From positions 1,553,114 to 1,617,113 of the forward strand of contig NC_052512.1 in assembly GCF_014356525.2 (NCBI RefSeq): 64,000 bases of DNA. Reading direction: 5' to 3'. Positions 23,180 to 34,713 of the stretch are shown here, piece after piece. The stretch is from Nilaparvata lugens. Lineage: Eukaryota > Arthropoda > Insecta > Hemiptera > Delphacidae. Position 1 is the stretch's first letter. Every line of letters starts with the position of its first letter. The translations under genes were made by a program, and so were the position numbers. A model generated the notes under the pieces. That model was given only the letters and a program-made list of their open reading frames with translations. It did not search any database and had not been told where the DNA came from.

Positions 23180-23500
23180 TGCCATTATAACGTGGACCAC
23201 ACTACAATCAGTGATCAGTAAACGTCGTCACAAAGAACTGGTACCGTTTTCAACGCTTGCGCATTACGGTGCTGAGTTAGGATCAGATGGCTTGTCAATT
23301 TTTTATTCGAATTCGAAATGTTTGAGAATGAGAATTAGGTTATGTGATTTCTGTTTTTACTCATCTCTTCTCTGTTTAGTGATTGTAGCAATTTTCACTA
23401 AATTGGGCTTGTTTATGCTAACACATCCATTCCATATTTTTTTAGCAGCATTCATAATACATTTCAGCTTCAGTTTTCACTTGTAAAATTTTACTGAAAG
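23180..23500 (+). promoter_or_regulatory. Taf7: Taf7 5' flanking region (copy A) with MITE terminus
   Basis: The 320 bp before the Taf7 start codon. It begins with GCCATTATAACGTGGACC, the terminal repeat of the CTATAGTG MITE family, at about 23180-23215. No TATA box is obvious and the transcription start is unknown. The paralogous region in copy B is 27604-27925. A promoter role is inferred only from position. Confidence 0.4.
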
Positions 23501-23584
23501 ATGAATCGTCAATCAGAAATAAGTCGTAAGGAAGCTGAAGGTCCAGTTGAATTGGAAAGTCAGTTTATTCTCCGTTTGCCAGAG
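23501..23584 (+). CDS. Taf7: Taf7 coding exon 1 (copy A)
   Basis: An ATG at 23501 opens 28 codons encoding MNRQSEISRKEAEGPVELES and then QFILRLPE, followed exactly by a GTAATT donor. The ELESQFILRLP motif is the conserved start of TAF7, the TFIID subunit that binds TAF1 and restrains its acetyltransferase activity during promoter assembly in the nucleus. The exon ends in phase 0, matching exon 2 at 40259. The identical exon at 27926 could serve equally well. If both are real, transcripts could start at either copy, and splicing from copy A would skip copy B. Alternatively the duplication is an assembly artefact and only one exists. Confidence 0.88.
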
Positions 23585-24162
23585 GTAATTAGAAGTGGGT
23601 TATTATAATTTAAAACTTCCATGAAGGCTTATATCGAATTATTCAGACTCAATGTCGACTTTCACAATCCTCCAAATTATTACCTACATAAGATAGCGTA
23701 CTCAGTGAAATTTGATTGTATTTAGTCTGAATGACACTGAAGCTGGCCAGTATTTTGCCATTTATTTAATTAGTATTTATTTATTGAAGTACTCAAAACA
23801 TTCACCAAAACTTATAATTTTATCGTTATAAATAAGTAACCAGCTTGCTTATACGTAACCTATGCAAGCTTATTGAAAGCCAATTTCAGTAGGATTTAGT
23901 ATAAGTTTGCCTTTAATTGTTTCAAGAAATGTAAATAAGACTATAGTCGAAATATAAACTGTAAATATAGGTTGACATTAGAATAACAAATGTCTATAAG
24001 CTAATCAATTGCAACAAAAATCTGACGCCAGCTTCGAAGACCATTGATCAGCCATTATTTTTATATATACTTTGTACTTATTCAAAAACAATAAAAATCC
24101 AAAATACAGAAACAATTTAATCAAAATACAATAATTGGCGTGGCTTTATGGAGAGGGTGTGT

Positions 24163-26047
24163 CCAATAAAAAAAGTCAAAGTAAAAAGTAAATTAAACAA
24201 AGTAGATGAATGGATACTGAAGATATTCTTACTCAAAGAAATATTGTTAGGGAAGCTTATGAGGAATTTAAATTAGTGAGGGATGTTCCGAGTGAAGTCA
24301 AATACAAATGTCTAAAGAAAAACTATGCAAAAGAAGTGAGGAAAGCTAAGTGTAAGAAAAACAGCTGAAATATTAACAACTAGTACCAATTTTAACTCTG
24401 CTGTTTGGGAGGTAATTAATAGAAATAGGAGAGCAGCTCAAAAAGATACAGTTACTAATGTCCCTAGGATAATCGATGAACATGGAAATTATATGGATGA
24501 TAGTATAGACATTTGTAACTTTTTCAATAAGTATTATCAACAGGTTGCATATAATCTCCAAAAGTCACTGAACACTAATACTTATAATACAACTACATTA
24601 AATGCTGAGCCAATTGAAAAGGTATTTAAATTTCATCCATTATCAAGAGATGAGTGTCAAGAATAATAAAAAATTGAATAACAAAAAAACAGTAGGATTG
24701 GATGGGGTCTCAAGCAAAATTTTAAAAGAATGTGAAAATGAATTACTGGACCCTTTATTGCATCTCCTTAATACTTCACTAGAGCAGGGTATTTTCCCTG
24801 ATGATCTGAAACAGGAAAAATTTTGCCAATTTTCAAGAGCGGTGATTCTGAAAGAGTTGAAAATTATAGACCCATTAGTATTCTAAATGTAATAAGTAAA
24901 ATTTTGAAAGAGTAGTTTTAAATAGGCTATTGATGCACCTGGAAGAAATTAATTTCATATGTGATGAACAGCATGGGTTCCAGAAAGGGAAATCTACTAA
25001 GACTGCAATAGTATCCCTTGTTGAAAGACTAATAGATATATAGATTCAGGTGAGAAGGCAGCCGCAATATTTCTTGATTTATCCAAAGCTTTTGATTGTG
25101 TGAACCATAGAATATTATTGGAAATACTAAAAACTGTAGGTGTGAATGGTATAGAACTAAATGGTTTGAATCATATCTCATAGGTAGAAACAGTGTGTTG
25201 AGCTTACCAAGGTGGATGGAATGAAATAGTAAAAATTAAATCTCAAAAACTGGAGGTCCAGGCTGGAGTACCTCAAGGCTCAATTCTGGGTCCCTTACTG
25301 TTTCTGTTGTATGTGAACCAATTACCAAAAGAGTTAAAAGATCACAGAGCTCTGTTGTTTGCTGATGACACATCGCTTATCAATTATTTATTAGATAGTC
25401 TAGAAATAAATGCTTTTACTGGAGTACAGTCAATTGTCCAATTCTTGAAGCAAAGGCAATTAACAATAATAGTAAGAAATGTCAATTCCTACAATTCAAA
25501 AGTAAATATAATTCAGTAGAGGATAGAGAAATAAATGTGTTTGTAGAGGAAAATGAATTAGACCAAGAAGAGAAAGTAGCATTCTTGGGATTTTATTGGA
25601 CAGGAAATTAACATGGCATCCTTACATTGAGAGGATATGTAAGATATCATCTGGGGTATTTGTCCTGCGGCAGCTTGCTAGGCTGAATGATAAAAAACTA
25701 CTGTTAACTGCTTACCATGGACTTATACTATCTCATATTAGGTATGCTATTTTAGTATGGGGTAATTCATCTCAACAAAATATGGACAGGTGTTTAAGAT
25801 TCAAAAGAAGGCACTCAGATGTATAGAGAAAGTGAATAGGTTAGACTCTTGTAGGCCTTTATTTAAAAAGCTTGGTCTATTAACTGTGCCATCTTTGTAT
25901 GTATATGAAGTTGTAATGCATGTGAAAACGAGTGGTGTGATCCAGAATTCAGATGTTCATGAGTATAATACGCGAAACAGAGCAGATTATCATATAATGG
26001 GTCACAATAGTAGTTATTTGAACAAAAACCAGATTATATGGTAGGAA
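24163..26047 (+). mobile_element. LINE ORF2 fragment between the duplicated segments, frameshifted
   Basis: Contains a jockey/CR1-like reverse transcriptase in pieces: KKTVGLDGVSSKILKECENE (24.69 kb), AAIFLDLSKAFDCVNHRI (about 25.06 kb), AGVPQGSILGPLLF (about 25.26 kb), the catalytic LLFADDTSL (25.35 kb), KLTWHPYIERICKISSGVF (25.6 kb), then the C-terminal ALRCIEKVNRLDSCRPLFKK and YNTRNRADYH. At least four frameshifts or stops interrupt it, so it is dead. It stops abruptly at 26047 inside the C-terminal part, exactly where duplicated segment B begins. A natural 3' end with tail is missing. Confidence 0.88.
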
Positions 26048-28597
26048 ATTTTTTACCAAGTTACATTGTGATATCAATTGCATGCAATTGATAATCCACT
26101 TGACAGCTGATCTATGATAAATATTTCTATAGCCTGATTTTTATGGTGATATTGGCGTTAGAAGGAGACTCCTTTCCCTCTTATATTATCCTTAGAATGC
26201 AAAATTTCGAAAAACCTTATGCATACGTCGACGCGAAATTCAAAAAGGAACATACCTGTCAAATTTCATGAAAATCTATTGCCGCGTTTCGCTTCAAATG
26301 CGGAACATAAATATAAAAATAAAGAGAAATGCCAAAGTGTCGAATTGAATCTCAGACCTCACTTCACTCGGTCAAAAATATTTTAGGACTAAAAATTTCG
26401 TGAAGTGAAGAAATACAAGACAGCCTATTTCGGACTATGTGTAACCTTATCTCAATTTGGGAAAAGAATTCAAGAATAGCACAAGTTTACATTATTCTTC
26501 CTCTCTCAATCATTTTGATGATTTAGTACTTATTGTAAGAATAAATTAATGAAATAATCAGACATTTTTCTTAAAAGTTGATAAATATTCATAGTTCTAC
26601 ATAAAAATATGATATATTGGTATGTTTCTCTTATATTTAATTATTTATGATAATCATTATTGAAGTTCACTCACCACAGTAACAAAGACCATATGAAAAA
26701 TTATTGTCTGTAAATATAGACAGAATGTCATCTTTTATGAAGGTGTCGATACCTGACTAAAATAACTAATGACAAAAATGATCAGTAAGTTGTGATTAAA
26801 TAAGAAATACATGGACTACTGATGTCTGATATGACAACAAAGGTTAATGGGATCTCAGACCAACTGCGCAAACTGAAAACTGAGCATTAAATAATGTAGA
26901 ATGCTGATTGATGTCGGAAAAAAACAATACAAACACCTCTATAGAAAAATAGAATCATGTAGAAATGAGAATATGAGTTTTTCAACTACAGTTGAAAAAA
27001 ACTATAGTTCTCAACTATTCCTCGATTTTATTCCATGATATTAGGGCTCAATGTACTGGAAAAACATTTTTCAGTTAATGAGCAGCCTCCGCACTTGACT
27101 TTTGGCTGACTCCAGCTGTTTGAAGACTAGTAGAGCTCAAGCTATGTTCACATTATGTAGCTTGAGAGCTATATAGCTCTGCTATATAAAATTTGAGCTA
27201 CATAGGCTATAGCTCTGTCAGCTACATATAGCCATTGAGGAAGTAAATATTTTTCTACCTCTTATTATGAATGACTTATTTTTACTGTGGTACTGCAGAG
27301 AAGCTGAATTTTGATTTGTTTGAAGTCACAAATTATCATGGAATTGATAAAAAAGGTGCTCTACTGTACCAAGTACAGTTTTAATTCAAACCTTTTAACA
27401 ATAATTATACGACTTGTCTAGTCAAGTATTTTGTTGGATTGTAGAAAAACAATGCAGCTGAAGATCGTTTATTTACATCTGTACAGTCACTGTCAAAAGT
27501 AAGAATAGAAAAATTACTGGCAAACTGGCAAAGCTAAAAATAAATGGCGCTATATGCTTTTTAAATGATAGAAAAGGATAGCAAGATTATTGTCAATCAA
27601 TTCTGCCATTATAACGTGGACCACACTACAATCAGTGATCAGTAAACGTCGTCACAAAGAACTGGTACCGTTTTCAACGCTTGCGCATTACGGTGCTGAG
27701 TTAGGATCAGATGGCTTGTCAATTTTTTATTCGAATTCGAAATGTTTGAGAATGAGAATTAGGTTATGTGATTTCTGTTTTTACTCATCTCTTCTCTGTT
27801 TAGTGATTGTAGCAATTTTTCACTAAATTGGGCTTGTTTATGCTAACACATCCATTCCATATTTTTTTAGCAGCATTCATAATACATTTCAGCTTCAGTT
27901 TTCACTTGTAAAATTTTACTGAAAGATGAATCGTCAATCAGAAATAAGTCGTAAGGAAGCTGAAGGTCCAGTTGAATTGGAAAGTCAGTTTATTCTCCGT
28001 TTGCCAGAGGTAATTAGAAGTGGGTTATTTATAATTTAAAACTTCCATGAAGGCTTATATCGAATTATTCAGACTCAATGTCGACTTTCACAATCCTCAA
28101 AATTATTACCTACATAAGATAGCGTACTCAGTGAAATTTGATTGTATTTAGTCTGAATGACACTGAAGCTGGCCAGTATTTTGCCATTTATTTAATTAGT
28201 ATTTATTTATTGAAGTACTCAAAACATTCACCAAAACTTATAATTTTATCGTTATAAATACCGGTAAGTAACCAGCTTGTCTTATACGTAACCTATGCAA
28301 GCTTATTGAAAGCCAATTTCAGTAGGATTTAGTATAAGTTTGCCTTTAATTGTTTCAAGAAATGTAAATAAGACTATAGTCGAAATATAAACTGTAAATA
28401 TAGGTTTGACATTAGAATAACAAATGTCTATAAGCTAATCAATTGCAACAAAAATCTGACGCCAGCTTCGAAGACCATTGATCAGCCATTATTTTTTATA
28501 TATACTTTGTACTTATTCAAAAACAATAAAAATCCAAAATACAGAAACAATTTAATCAAAATACAATAATTGGCGTGGCTTTATGGAGAGGGTGTGT
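26048..28597 (+). repeat. duplicated segment B with Taf7 5' region and exon 1
   Basis: The 2550-bp counterpart of 21625-24162. It carries small indels relative to A: one extra T near 27819 in a shared T run, a CCGG insertion near 28261 and others. After GGTGTGT the sequence diverges from copy A, so this is the copy that continues into the rest of the gene. Confidence 0.92.
27926..28009 (+). CDS. Taf7: Taf7 coding exon 1 (copy B)
   Basis: Same 28 codons as at 23501, followed by the same GTAATT donor, in phase 0. It is the copy nearer to exon 2 and therefore the more likely functional first exon. Intron 1 from here is 12.2 kb and carries LINE and LTR insertions. The neighbouring 5' flank (27604-27925) is also preserved, including the MITE end. 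TAF7 N-terminal residues take part in TAF1 binding. Confidence 0.9.
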
Positions 28598-29229
28598 TGA
28601 ATAGAATGTAGCCCAAGGAGAAAAATTGAAAATTACCTTGCCAACTGTGCCTACCATGTAATAGACAGGCAGGGGCGGCTGGCTACAGTGGGGAGGCGCT
28701 CGGAAACTATCTTCTCTGTCATTTTGAGGCAAATTTGATATGGTACCGTAATTGAAAAGATTCAATAATCCATTTATTTAAGTAAAGAAAGAAAGAATGG
28801 AAGAGTAGAAGAAAGGCAAGCAAATAATTCCACTCATAACTGAAAAATTGTACCCAATGCCATTCAATAGTTTGGGCAGAAATCTTGTGGTTGAGCCTCA
28901 TAAATCAATATGGAAGAAAAATTTAATAAAGGTCCAGATTCTCATGTGCAGGCCTAGATAAAGCCTCTTTTAATCTCATGGTCTGTGAGAAATTGATCTG
29001 TAATAAGGTTGGTTATTTTAGATTTTATACAGTATAAAACAACTGCCTCCTTATACATTCAATGTAGGCCTATGTATGTTTGTGTTACATGTTACATAAT
29101 AGTCACAGTCTCAAAAATTGAACCTTGGACCGATTCACCCCCTCCAAAGCATCAAAACGCTAAAATGACAAATAACATATTTTGAGGTCAAGAGTTTTTG
29201 TGACCTTTTGTCACAACTAAGTATTGAAT
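28598..29229. other. intronic stretch without recognised gene
   Basis: Unrecognised sequence of Taf7 intron 1; only short accidental frames are present. Confidence 0.4.
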
Positions 29230-29525
29230 CAGCTTCATCACTGGTTAAACAGTAATTTTTTGAAATTGAATTCAAAAAAGACAAATGTCATGAAGTTTGC
29301 TCCTGGCAGTCATTCAGAAGTGGGTTTCCAGGAATAGTTTCTTGATACGGGGGTGAAGTACAATGCAGTTTCATCAGCAAAATTTCTCGTAGTAGAGCTT
29401 CAAGGTAGTCTCAAGTGGAATAACCATTTTAGAGTTCTGATGAACAAATTATCGCACGCTCTTTTTGCCGTGAGAACAATAGCAAGTGCTTCCAATCAAA
29501 AGAAAGCGCTCAGACTCGTCAGTGA
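29230..29525 (+). mobile_element. LINE fragment, reverse transcriptase thumb region
   Basis: One frame reads WLNSNFLKLNSKKTNVMKFA, then after a stop KFLVVELQGSLKWNNHFRVL and FAVRTIASAS. This is the segment just after the catalytic FADD of jockey/CR1-type reverse transcriptases (NxKKT and FLGxxxDxxLxW). Both ends are truncated. Confidence 0.75.
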
Positions 29526-29767
29526 TGATTGAGACGTTGCAAGAGTCGGTCGGTAGAGACAGTTGCTCCCTTATCAATAGTTGAACTTTGTCACTTTGTG
29601 TTCAAATCAATCGGAGTGTTTATTTCTGGTGACTCGCTTCGACAAAACATCTTTCAGTAAAATCCGGTGTGAATTCAGTGAAATACGTGAATTTTTTCGA
29701 CAAAACATCTTTCTGTGAAATACGTGAATATTTTCCCCCGTTCAGTTTGCTTTCCCATGTTAACAGT

Positions 29768-30202
29768 ATGTCTGAGTGCACTGTTTGTAGAAATTCAGTA
29801 TCAACACGTAATGCTAAAATTATTCGCAGTGATTGTAATAAACCGTGTCATGGAAACTGTGTAAATATGTCCAAAACGGATATCGAGTATGTATCAGCCC
29901 AAAAACAAATTTGGCGTTGCCCAACATGCTCGGAGTCTAAGAGGAAAAGCATGGCAGCAGTATCGGCGGCCGACGATGGCAAAGCTAAACACTCCCACGT
30001 CATTTTTATGCTGGAGGAGGCTCGAGAAGATCGTAAAAGGATGGAAGAACAGTTCAACAAATCTTTCGAGTTCGCTCATAATAAAATTGAGGACCAAAAT
30101 AAATTGATTGTGGAACAATCGAGTAAACTTGCTGAGTATTTGAAGGTTATTGAAAGTCTCACGCAGGAAAATGTGAATTTAAAAAAAAGGTCAAGAATTT
30201 AG
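29768..30202 (+). CDS. LINE ORF1 with N-terminal PHD finger
   Basis: From ATG 29768 the protein begins MSECTVCRNS. Cysteines and a histidine follow in the PHD pattern: C-x2-C, C-x4-C, H-x2-C, then WRCPTC. A linker (KRKSMAAVSAADDGK) leads to a predicted coiled coil (EEAREDRKRMEEQFNKSFEF, then DQNKLIVEQSSKLAEYLKVI). PHD fingers are known in ORF1 proteins of CR1-group LINEs, where they may bind chromatin or RNA. The frame ends at 30202 through a frameshift. The next frame continues with the RNA-binding part, so this is a broken ORF1 of the family seen at 1345-2103. Confidence 0.85.
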   Translation: MSECTVCRNSVSTRNAKIIRSDCNKPCHGNCVNMSKTDIEYVSAQKQIWRCPTCSESKRKSMAAVSAADDGKAKHSHVIFMLEEAREDRKRMEEQFNKSFEFAHNKIEDQNKLIVEQSSKLAEYLKVIESLTQENVNLKKRSRI

Positions 30203-30705
30203 AGGATAGGGTTGATTATGTCGAACAGTATACGCAAATGAACACTGTTGAAATTTTGTGTTCCTGAAACGACCTGAGAAGACACCTATGAATTTGTGAG
30301 AAGTGTGTGTATAGGCCTACTGCTCTAGATTTAGATATAAAACGAGGAGAACATTGATGTCTGTCATCGCCTGAAAAAGATGCAAGGCAGAAATCGTCCG
30401 GCTGGTATCATAGTGAAATTTGTTAGGAGAGATGATAAAATGAACTCAATTCACAAGAGAAAAGTGAAAAGTAGTGATCATGATGCAACTATCTGCCTTT
30501 TGGATTCAAGTTATTTTCTATCAAATGTCAAACCGTTTTATTATACAAATCAGAAAACTAAAACTATTGATAGGACTTTGCTTTCTAATCTGTTGAAAAA
30601 TGCAGTTTGGACTGAAGTTTTTAATACAATGAATGTGTCTGATGGATTTGATATATTTTTAAAAACATTTCACGAAATAGTAAATAAAGCCACCATTGAG
30701 AGTAG
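30203..30705 (+). pseudogene. LINE ORF1 C-terminal part fused to ORF2 endonuclease end
   Basis: After the frameshift the frame continues LEDRVDYVEQYTQMNTVEIF, with stops, then CHRLKKMQGRNRPAGIIVKF and VRRDDK (ORF1 RNA-binding core). At about 30470 it runs directly into SSDHDATICLLDS, the SDH motif that ends LINE endonucleases, followed by the linker of ORF2 (ESLW-like WTEVFNTMNVSDGFDIF). The junction deletes the ORF1 C-terminus and nearly all of the endonuclease in frame. It stops at the LTR element inserted after 30705. Confidence 0.75.
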
Positions 30706-30816
30706 TGCCGTGCTACCAATTTATCCTAAATAGGTTGGATAGCATTTCACACCTATTAACCTAAAGGAAGTTAATGGCTCCAAAATGGTAGATTGTTGAT
30801 AAACTGTAATATTACA
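30706..30816 (-). repeat. left (3') LTR, internally deleted
   Basis: Only 111 bp long, it matches both ends of the 847-bp right LTR and lacks the middle about 735 bp. It starts TG and ends CA, with the purine tract adjacent. Confidence 0.8.
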
Positions 30817-31434
30817 AATACCCCCCTCTTGACATAAAAAATTTTACTGTTTGAAAAATTTAAAGAAAAAATTACATTGAAACAAATGGAAATTGTTGAA
30901 ATTAAATTCGAGAACAGTAACAATTTTTTTTTATAAAGACATTACATGTCAACCTATAATATTGAAAATTATTATAAAAATTCATCAATAGCATTTGTTA
31001 TGCATTTTCAAACAATATTTCAAAGTATAGAATATCAAAATTACTTTTGATTTAGTTTTATAATTTAAGGAAAATATGTCAATATAAAGTTTAATATATA
31101 TAAAGAATAGTTTTTGAAATTGCACATAATTTAATAGATAGAAAAATTCAATTTTTTATTGCATAAAAAAAAAATTAGTATGTTGAATAAGAAAAATTAT
31201 TATTATTTTTTTTTTAATGAATTGATGAATTGTTACATTTAATTTTCACATAAAATTTCAATAAATCAAAAAATGTTCATTTCTTTCACTATTGACGCGG
31301 TTGATTTTATCGATGCAAATTTTGGAAAACAGTCTGTTAAGGCACTCAGTATGAATCTCAGTTAAGTGTGACTCCAGTGTAATGACATCAGTGTTGGGCT
31401 GATCCGAATACTCGTAGTGTTGGGCTGATACTTG

Positions 31435-31590
31435 TAGTCGACTGATGCATACCAAACTCGATACAGGTGACATCTCAGTTAGTATTGCCTCATGCTTGTA
31501 GTAGACGGCTGCATACCAAACTCAATACAGGTGACATCTCAGTTAGCATTGCCTCATGTTTGTAGTAGACGGCTGCATACCAAACTTGAT
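31435..31590. repeat. 64-bp tandem repeat, about 2.5 units
   Basis: GCATACCAAACTNGATACAG recurs at 31447, 31511 and 31575, with TGACATCTCAGTTAG and TTGCCTCATG between. It lies inside the LTR element and has no coding role that I can see. Confidence 0.85.
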
Positions 31591-31909
31591 ACAGAGTCAT
31601 GTAAATTTTGTATCATATAATTATACAATGTACATTTCAGGCTTGAAATGACAATGTAATTTGTTTTTTGGAAAAGAGATAGACGCTGCATACAGGATTA
31701 ACTTAGGTGAGGATTAATTTAGGTAAGGTTTGGTTTTTTTTATATTTTCAGCTTACAAGGTTTAGAGTTCTGCATACAGGAATAATTTAGGAGAGGATTT
31801 TTTGAATCAATTCTTTCATGATACTGTGACTGTTATTCTGAATTCAAAGTTGTGAATGTGAACATGGATGGCAATTACCTCCAGGTAATGTGGTAGTGAT
31901 GAAGTTTGA

Positions 31910-32522
31910 GTTACATGGTCAACAATAGGCATTGGCATTGTCATTGGCATATGCATTGGTGTCGGCGTTGGCATTGTCATAGGCATTGGCATCAACATTG
32001 GCGCAGGCATTGGCTCAGCGCAGGCATCGACATAGACATCAACATAGATATTGGCATTGGCATCAGCACAGGCATCGGCATAGACATCAATGCAGATATT
32101 GGCGTTGGCATTGGTGTAGACATCAGAGCAGATATTGGCGTTGATATTGGCATATGCATCAGCGTAGATATTGGCGTAGTTATTGGTGTTGGCATTGGCA
32201 TCGACATTGGCGTGGACATCGGTGTAGTTATTGGTGTTGGCATTGGCATCGACATTGGCGTGGACATCGGTGTAGTTATTGGCATTGACATTGACATCAA
32301 CATTGGCGCAGGCATTGGCATAGACATCGGTGTAGATATTGGCGTAGTTGTTGGCGATGGCATTGATGTAGACATTGGCATCAACATTTGTGCAGGCATT
32401 GGCTTCGACATTGGCACAGACATTGGTGTAGACATCAGTGTAGATATTGGCGTAGTTATTGGTGTAGATATTGGTGTAGATATCAGCATAGTTGTTGGTG
32501 TAGATATTGGCATTGATAGTCA
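31910..32522. repeat. hexamer-based minisatellite, about 610 bp
   Basis: Degenerate 6-bp units such as GGCATT, GACATC, GGCGTA and GTTATT keep one phase for about 100 repeats, with higher-order copies of 48 bp (starting 32176 and 32224). Because the period is a multiple of three and few units create stops, long frames are open on both strands: alternating Asp/Gly-Ile/Val on +, and Asn/Thr-Ala/Ile/Val on minus. No evidence shows that any of them is translated. Confidence 0.9.
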
Positions 32523-34713
32523 ATTAATGAGTCACACTAGTTCGAAAATCACCCAAATGTTCTTAACACTCTTCATGGCGTTCACTTGTTGCTGATTTTG
32601 AGATTCACGTAATAATTATTTCAATGTTAATGTCCACGCTGTACCTGTTATCTTAAAATGCTTATAAACTAAAAAGAAAATTTTGATTAGGCTACCAATA
32701 CAATCTAATATACATGAAAATTATTTACAAGTATATAATCAATATAAAAATGAAATTTGTTAACATCTTATTATACAGTCAACAATACATAAATTGTGAA
32801 ATTTGGAGACATCAATTACAAAATTTTAATAAAAAAATAATTTCATTCCCATTTATTCACTGTTCAAATATTTTATGAAAAGCAAATTATTCAATATTAT
32901 TAATCATCGTTTGTTGGATACTATAGTTTATTTCGACTTTTCAATGTTCTAAACACAAACTACATTTCATGACAAAACTTTACTATCAATCAGAAAACAA
33001 GAAATCATTCAAAACATCAATAATATTTTGCTTCAAAGGCAATCAATATTCATAAGTAATCATCTGCATCTATGGCAATCAACATTATTAATCATTATTT
33101 TGCATCTATGGCAATCAACATAAGTAGCCTAATCAACACAAAAAATATTATCTCATTACTGCCTCTCTAAGTCATAACCTCTGTTATTCTTTAGGCAATA
33201 ATGGGTTTCCATCTCAAAAAACAATCACATAAGCTTACCAGCAAAATTCTAATCAACAAACCCCACTAAAAATTCTACATACACTCCAGCATTCATTTCA
33301 AACGATAATCAATCATATCAAAATTTATAGAACAAACAGTTTTTAAAATTTAGAAAAAGACATCAATTACAAAAACTTTAGTGAAATTTTAACCTTTAAC
33401 TCATTTCAATTAATAATATGACAATACGTTTTTATTTAATGAAAACATTATTCAAGTTAACTTTCATTTATATTGAACATCTCATATATATGGCGACACA
33501 ATTCATTAATACTTTCAAATTTTGAAGTTTTATTATTATAACAAAAGAATTTATACATAAGATTAAATTTCAGCATGCTCTAAATTGAACCATTTATTTT
33601 TTAAATAATTTCAGAATTTGAAGACTGTATAATAAGTACAAACCATTTCAAGATTACAATACGATCAAGATGGATAATGGGTAAATAAGTTCCCTAAAAA
33701 ATACAAATGAGAGAAAAAGAAAAATTGAGTAAATAAATTTCCTAAATAATACAAGGAAGAGAAAGATTAATTAGAGCCTATCCTACATGTCAGTTCTAAA
33801 CTTTCATAAGGAAGTATATTTAATAAAATATACTACTATGGAATTTTGTAGATTCCAAGTATGACTCTAATTTGTTATTACTGTGAGCTATCACTCCCAC
33901 AAAAACAACTGGTGAAGGAAAACATATTTTGACTATTGTGACTGGGTGGAGAGTTCCTAGATGTCTGTAAGGCAATGTGATAGCAGACTCTAGTATCGGA
34001 CCACAAAAACAAAAGTATGCAAAAGTTTTTACAAACATTTGATGTTGCAGTCTTAAGGTTTTTATATCGCAAACAAGTAGGTCAGATAATCGAGTCCAGC
34101 CATGTGCGGTTCACGCCCACACCTCTAAAAGAATCACACCTACTTGTCTACCAAAAATCCAAAGTATTGGACAGCAAAAAAAAAAAAAAAATATAAAATG
34201 CAAAATGGGTTAAAAGCCCAGAAGAAAACTATAACCTAATTACATATGGCTTATGGCACGATATGCAATGAAAGATGAGAAAATGGGACATAATTTGTTC
34301 TGAAAAACCTAGTTACCTAATATGATACCTGACAAAAAATAGACATAATTAAAATATGTAATATATGATGAAAAAATATTCAAGCAAACAATTATTTACA
34401 CTACAATAGATAGATTTTAGATAAGTTAAGTTTTATCAACAATTTGAAGATTAGGAAAATAAGCTACTATTTTAACTTCCAAAATTATTTCAGAAAAATA
34501 CAAATTTAAATGACTATGGACAAGATTGGTTAAGATATGCATCATAGAAGAAATTTACTGAACATTACACAAAGACAGGAAAGAATCGAAATTTGAAATA
34601 ATTAAGGGCCAAGAAAAATAGGCTACAGGAAAGAAAAAAGACACAATTATGGACTCTTACCATACACTGTGTAGCGATTATGCTATTCTGAATCCCGGCA
34701 TAACACAGGATTC
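32523..34713. other. LTR element interior, AT-rich, no gene seen
   Basis: Where pol would be expected no polymerase, protease or integrase motif was found in any frame. The phrase GCATCTATGGCAATCAACAT occurs twice near 33065 and 33103, with a related GGCAATCAATATT copy before them. The rest is low-complexity AT-rich DNA. Confidence 0.5.

Larger units (their letters stand above)
21625..24162 (+). repeat. duplicated segment A with Taf7 5' region and exon 1
   Basis: This 2538-bp block recurs in direct orientation at 26048-28597, nearly identical apart from small indels and rare substitutions. Both copies start ATTTTTTACCAAG and end GAGAGGGTGTGT. Inside are an interspersed repeat (about 21755-21955, with CTATTGCCGCGTTTCGC), AGCT-rich palindromes near 22700-22810, a MITE end, and Taf7 exon 1. 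The homology stops sharply where a LINE fragment begins. Confidence 0.92.

Noticed and set aside
23166..23486. 106-codon + frame upstream of Taf7 exon 1
   Set aside because: The duplicate copy at 27590 has a one-base insertion that truncates the frame at once, while exon 1 is perfectly kept. The frame also overlaps a MITE end.
31816..32595. 229- and 235-codon frames in the hexamer minisatellite as genes
   Set aside because: The repeat unit itself keeps frames open on both strands. No start context, domain or conservation supports a gene, so it is listed as a repeat and as a finding only.
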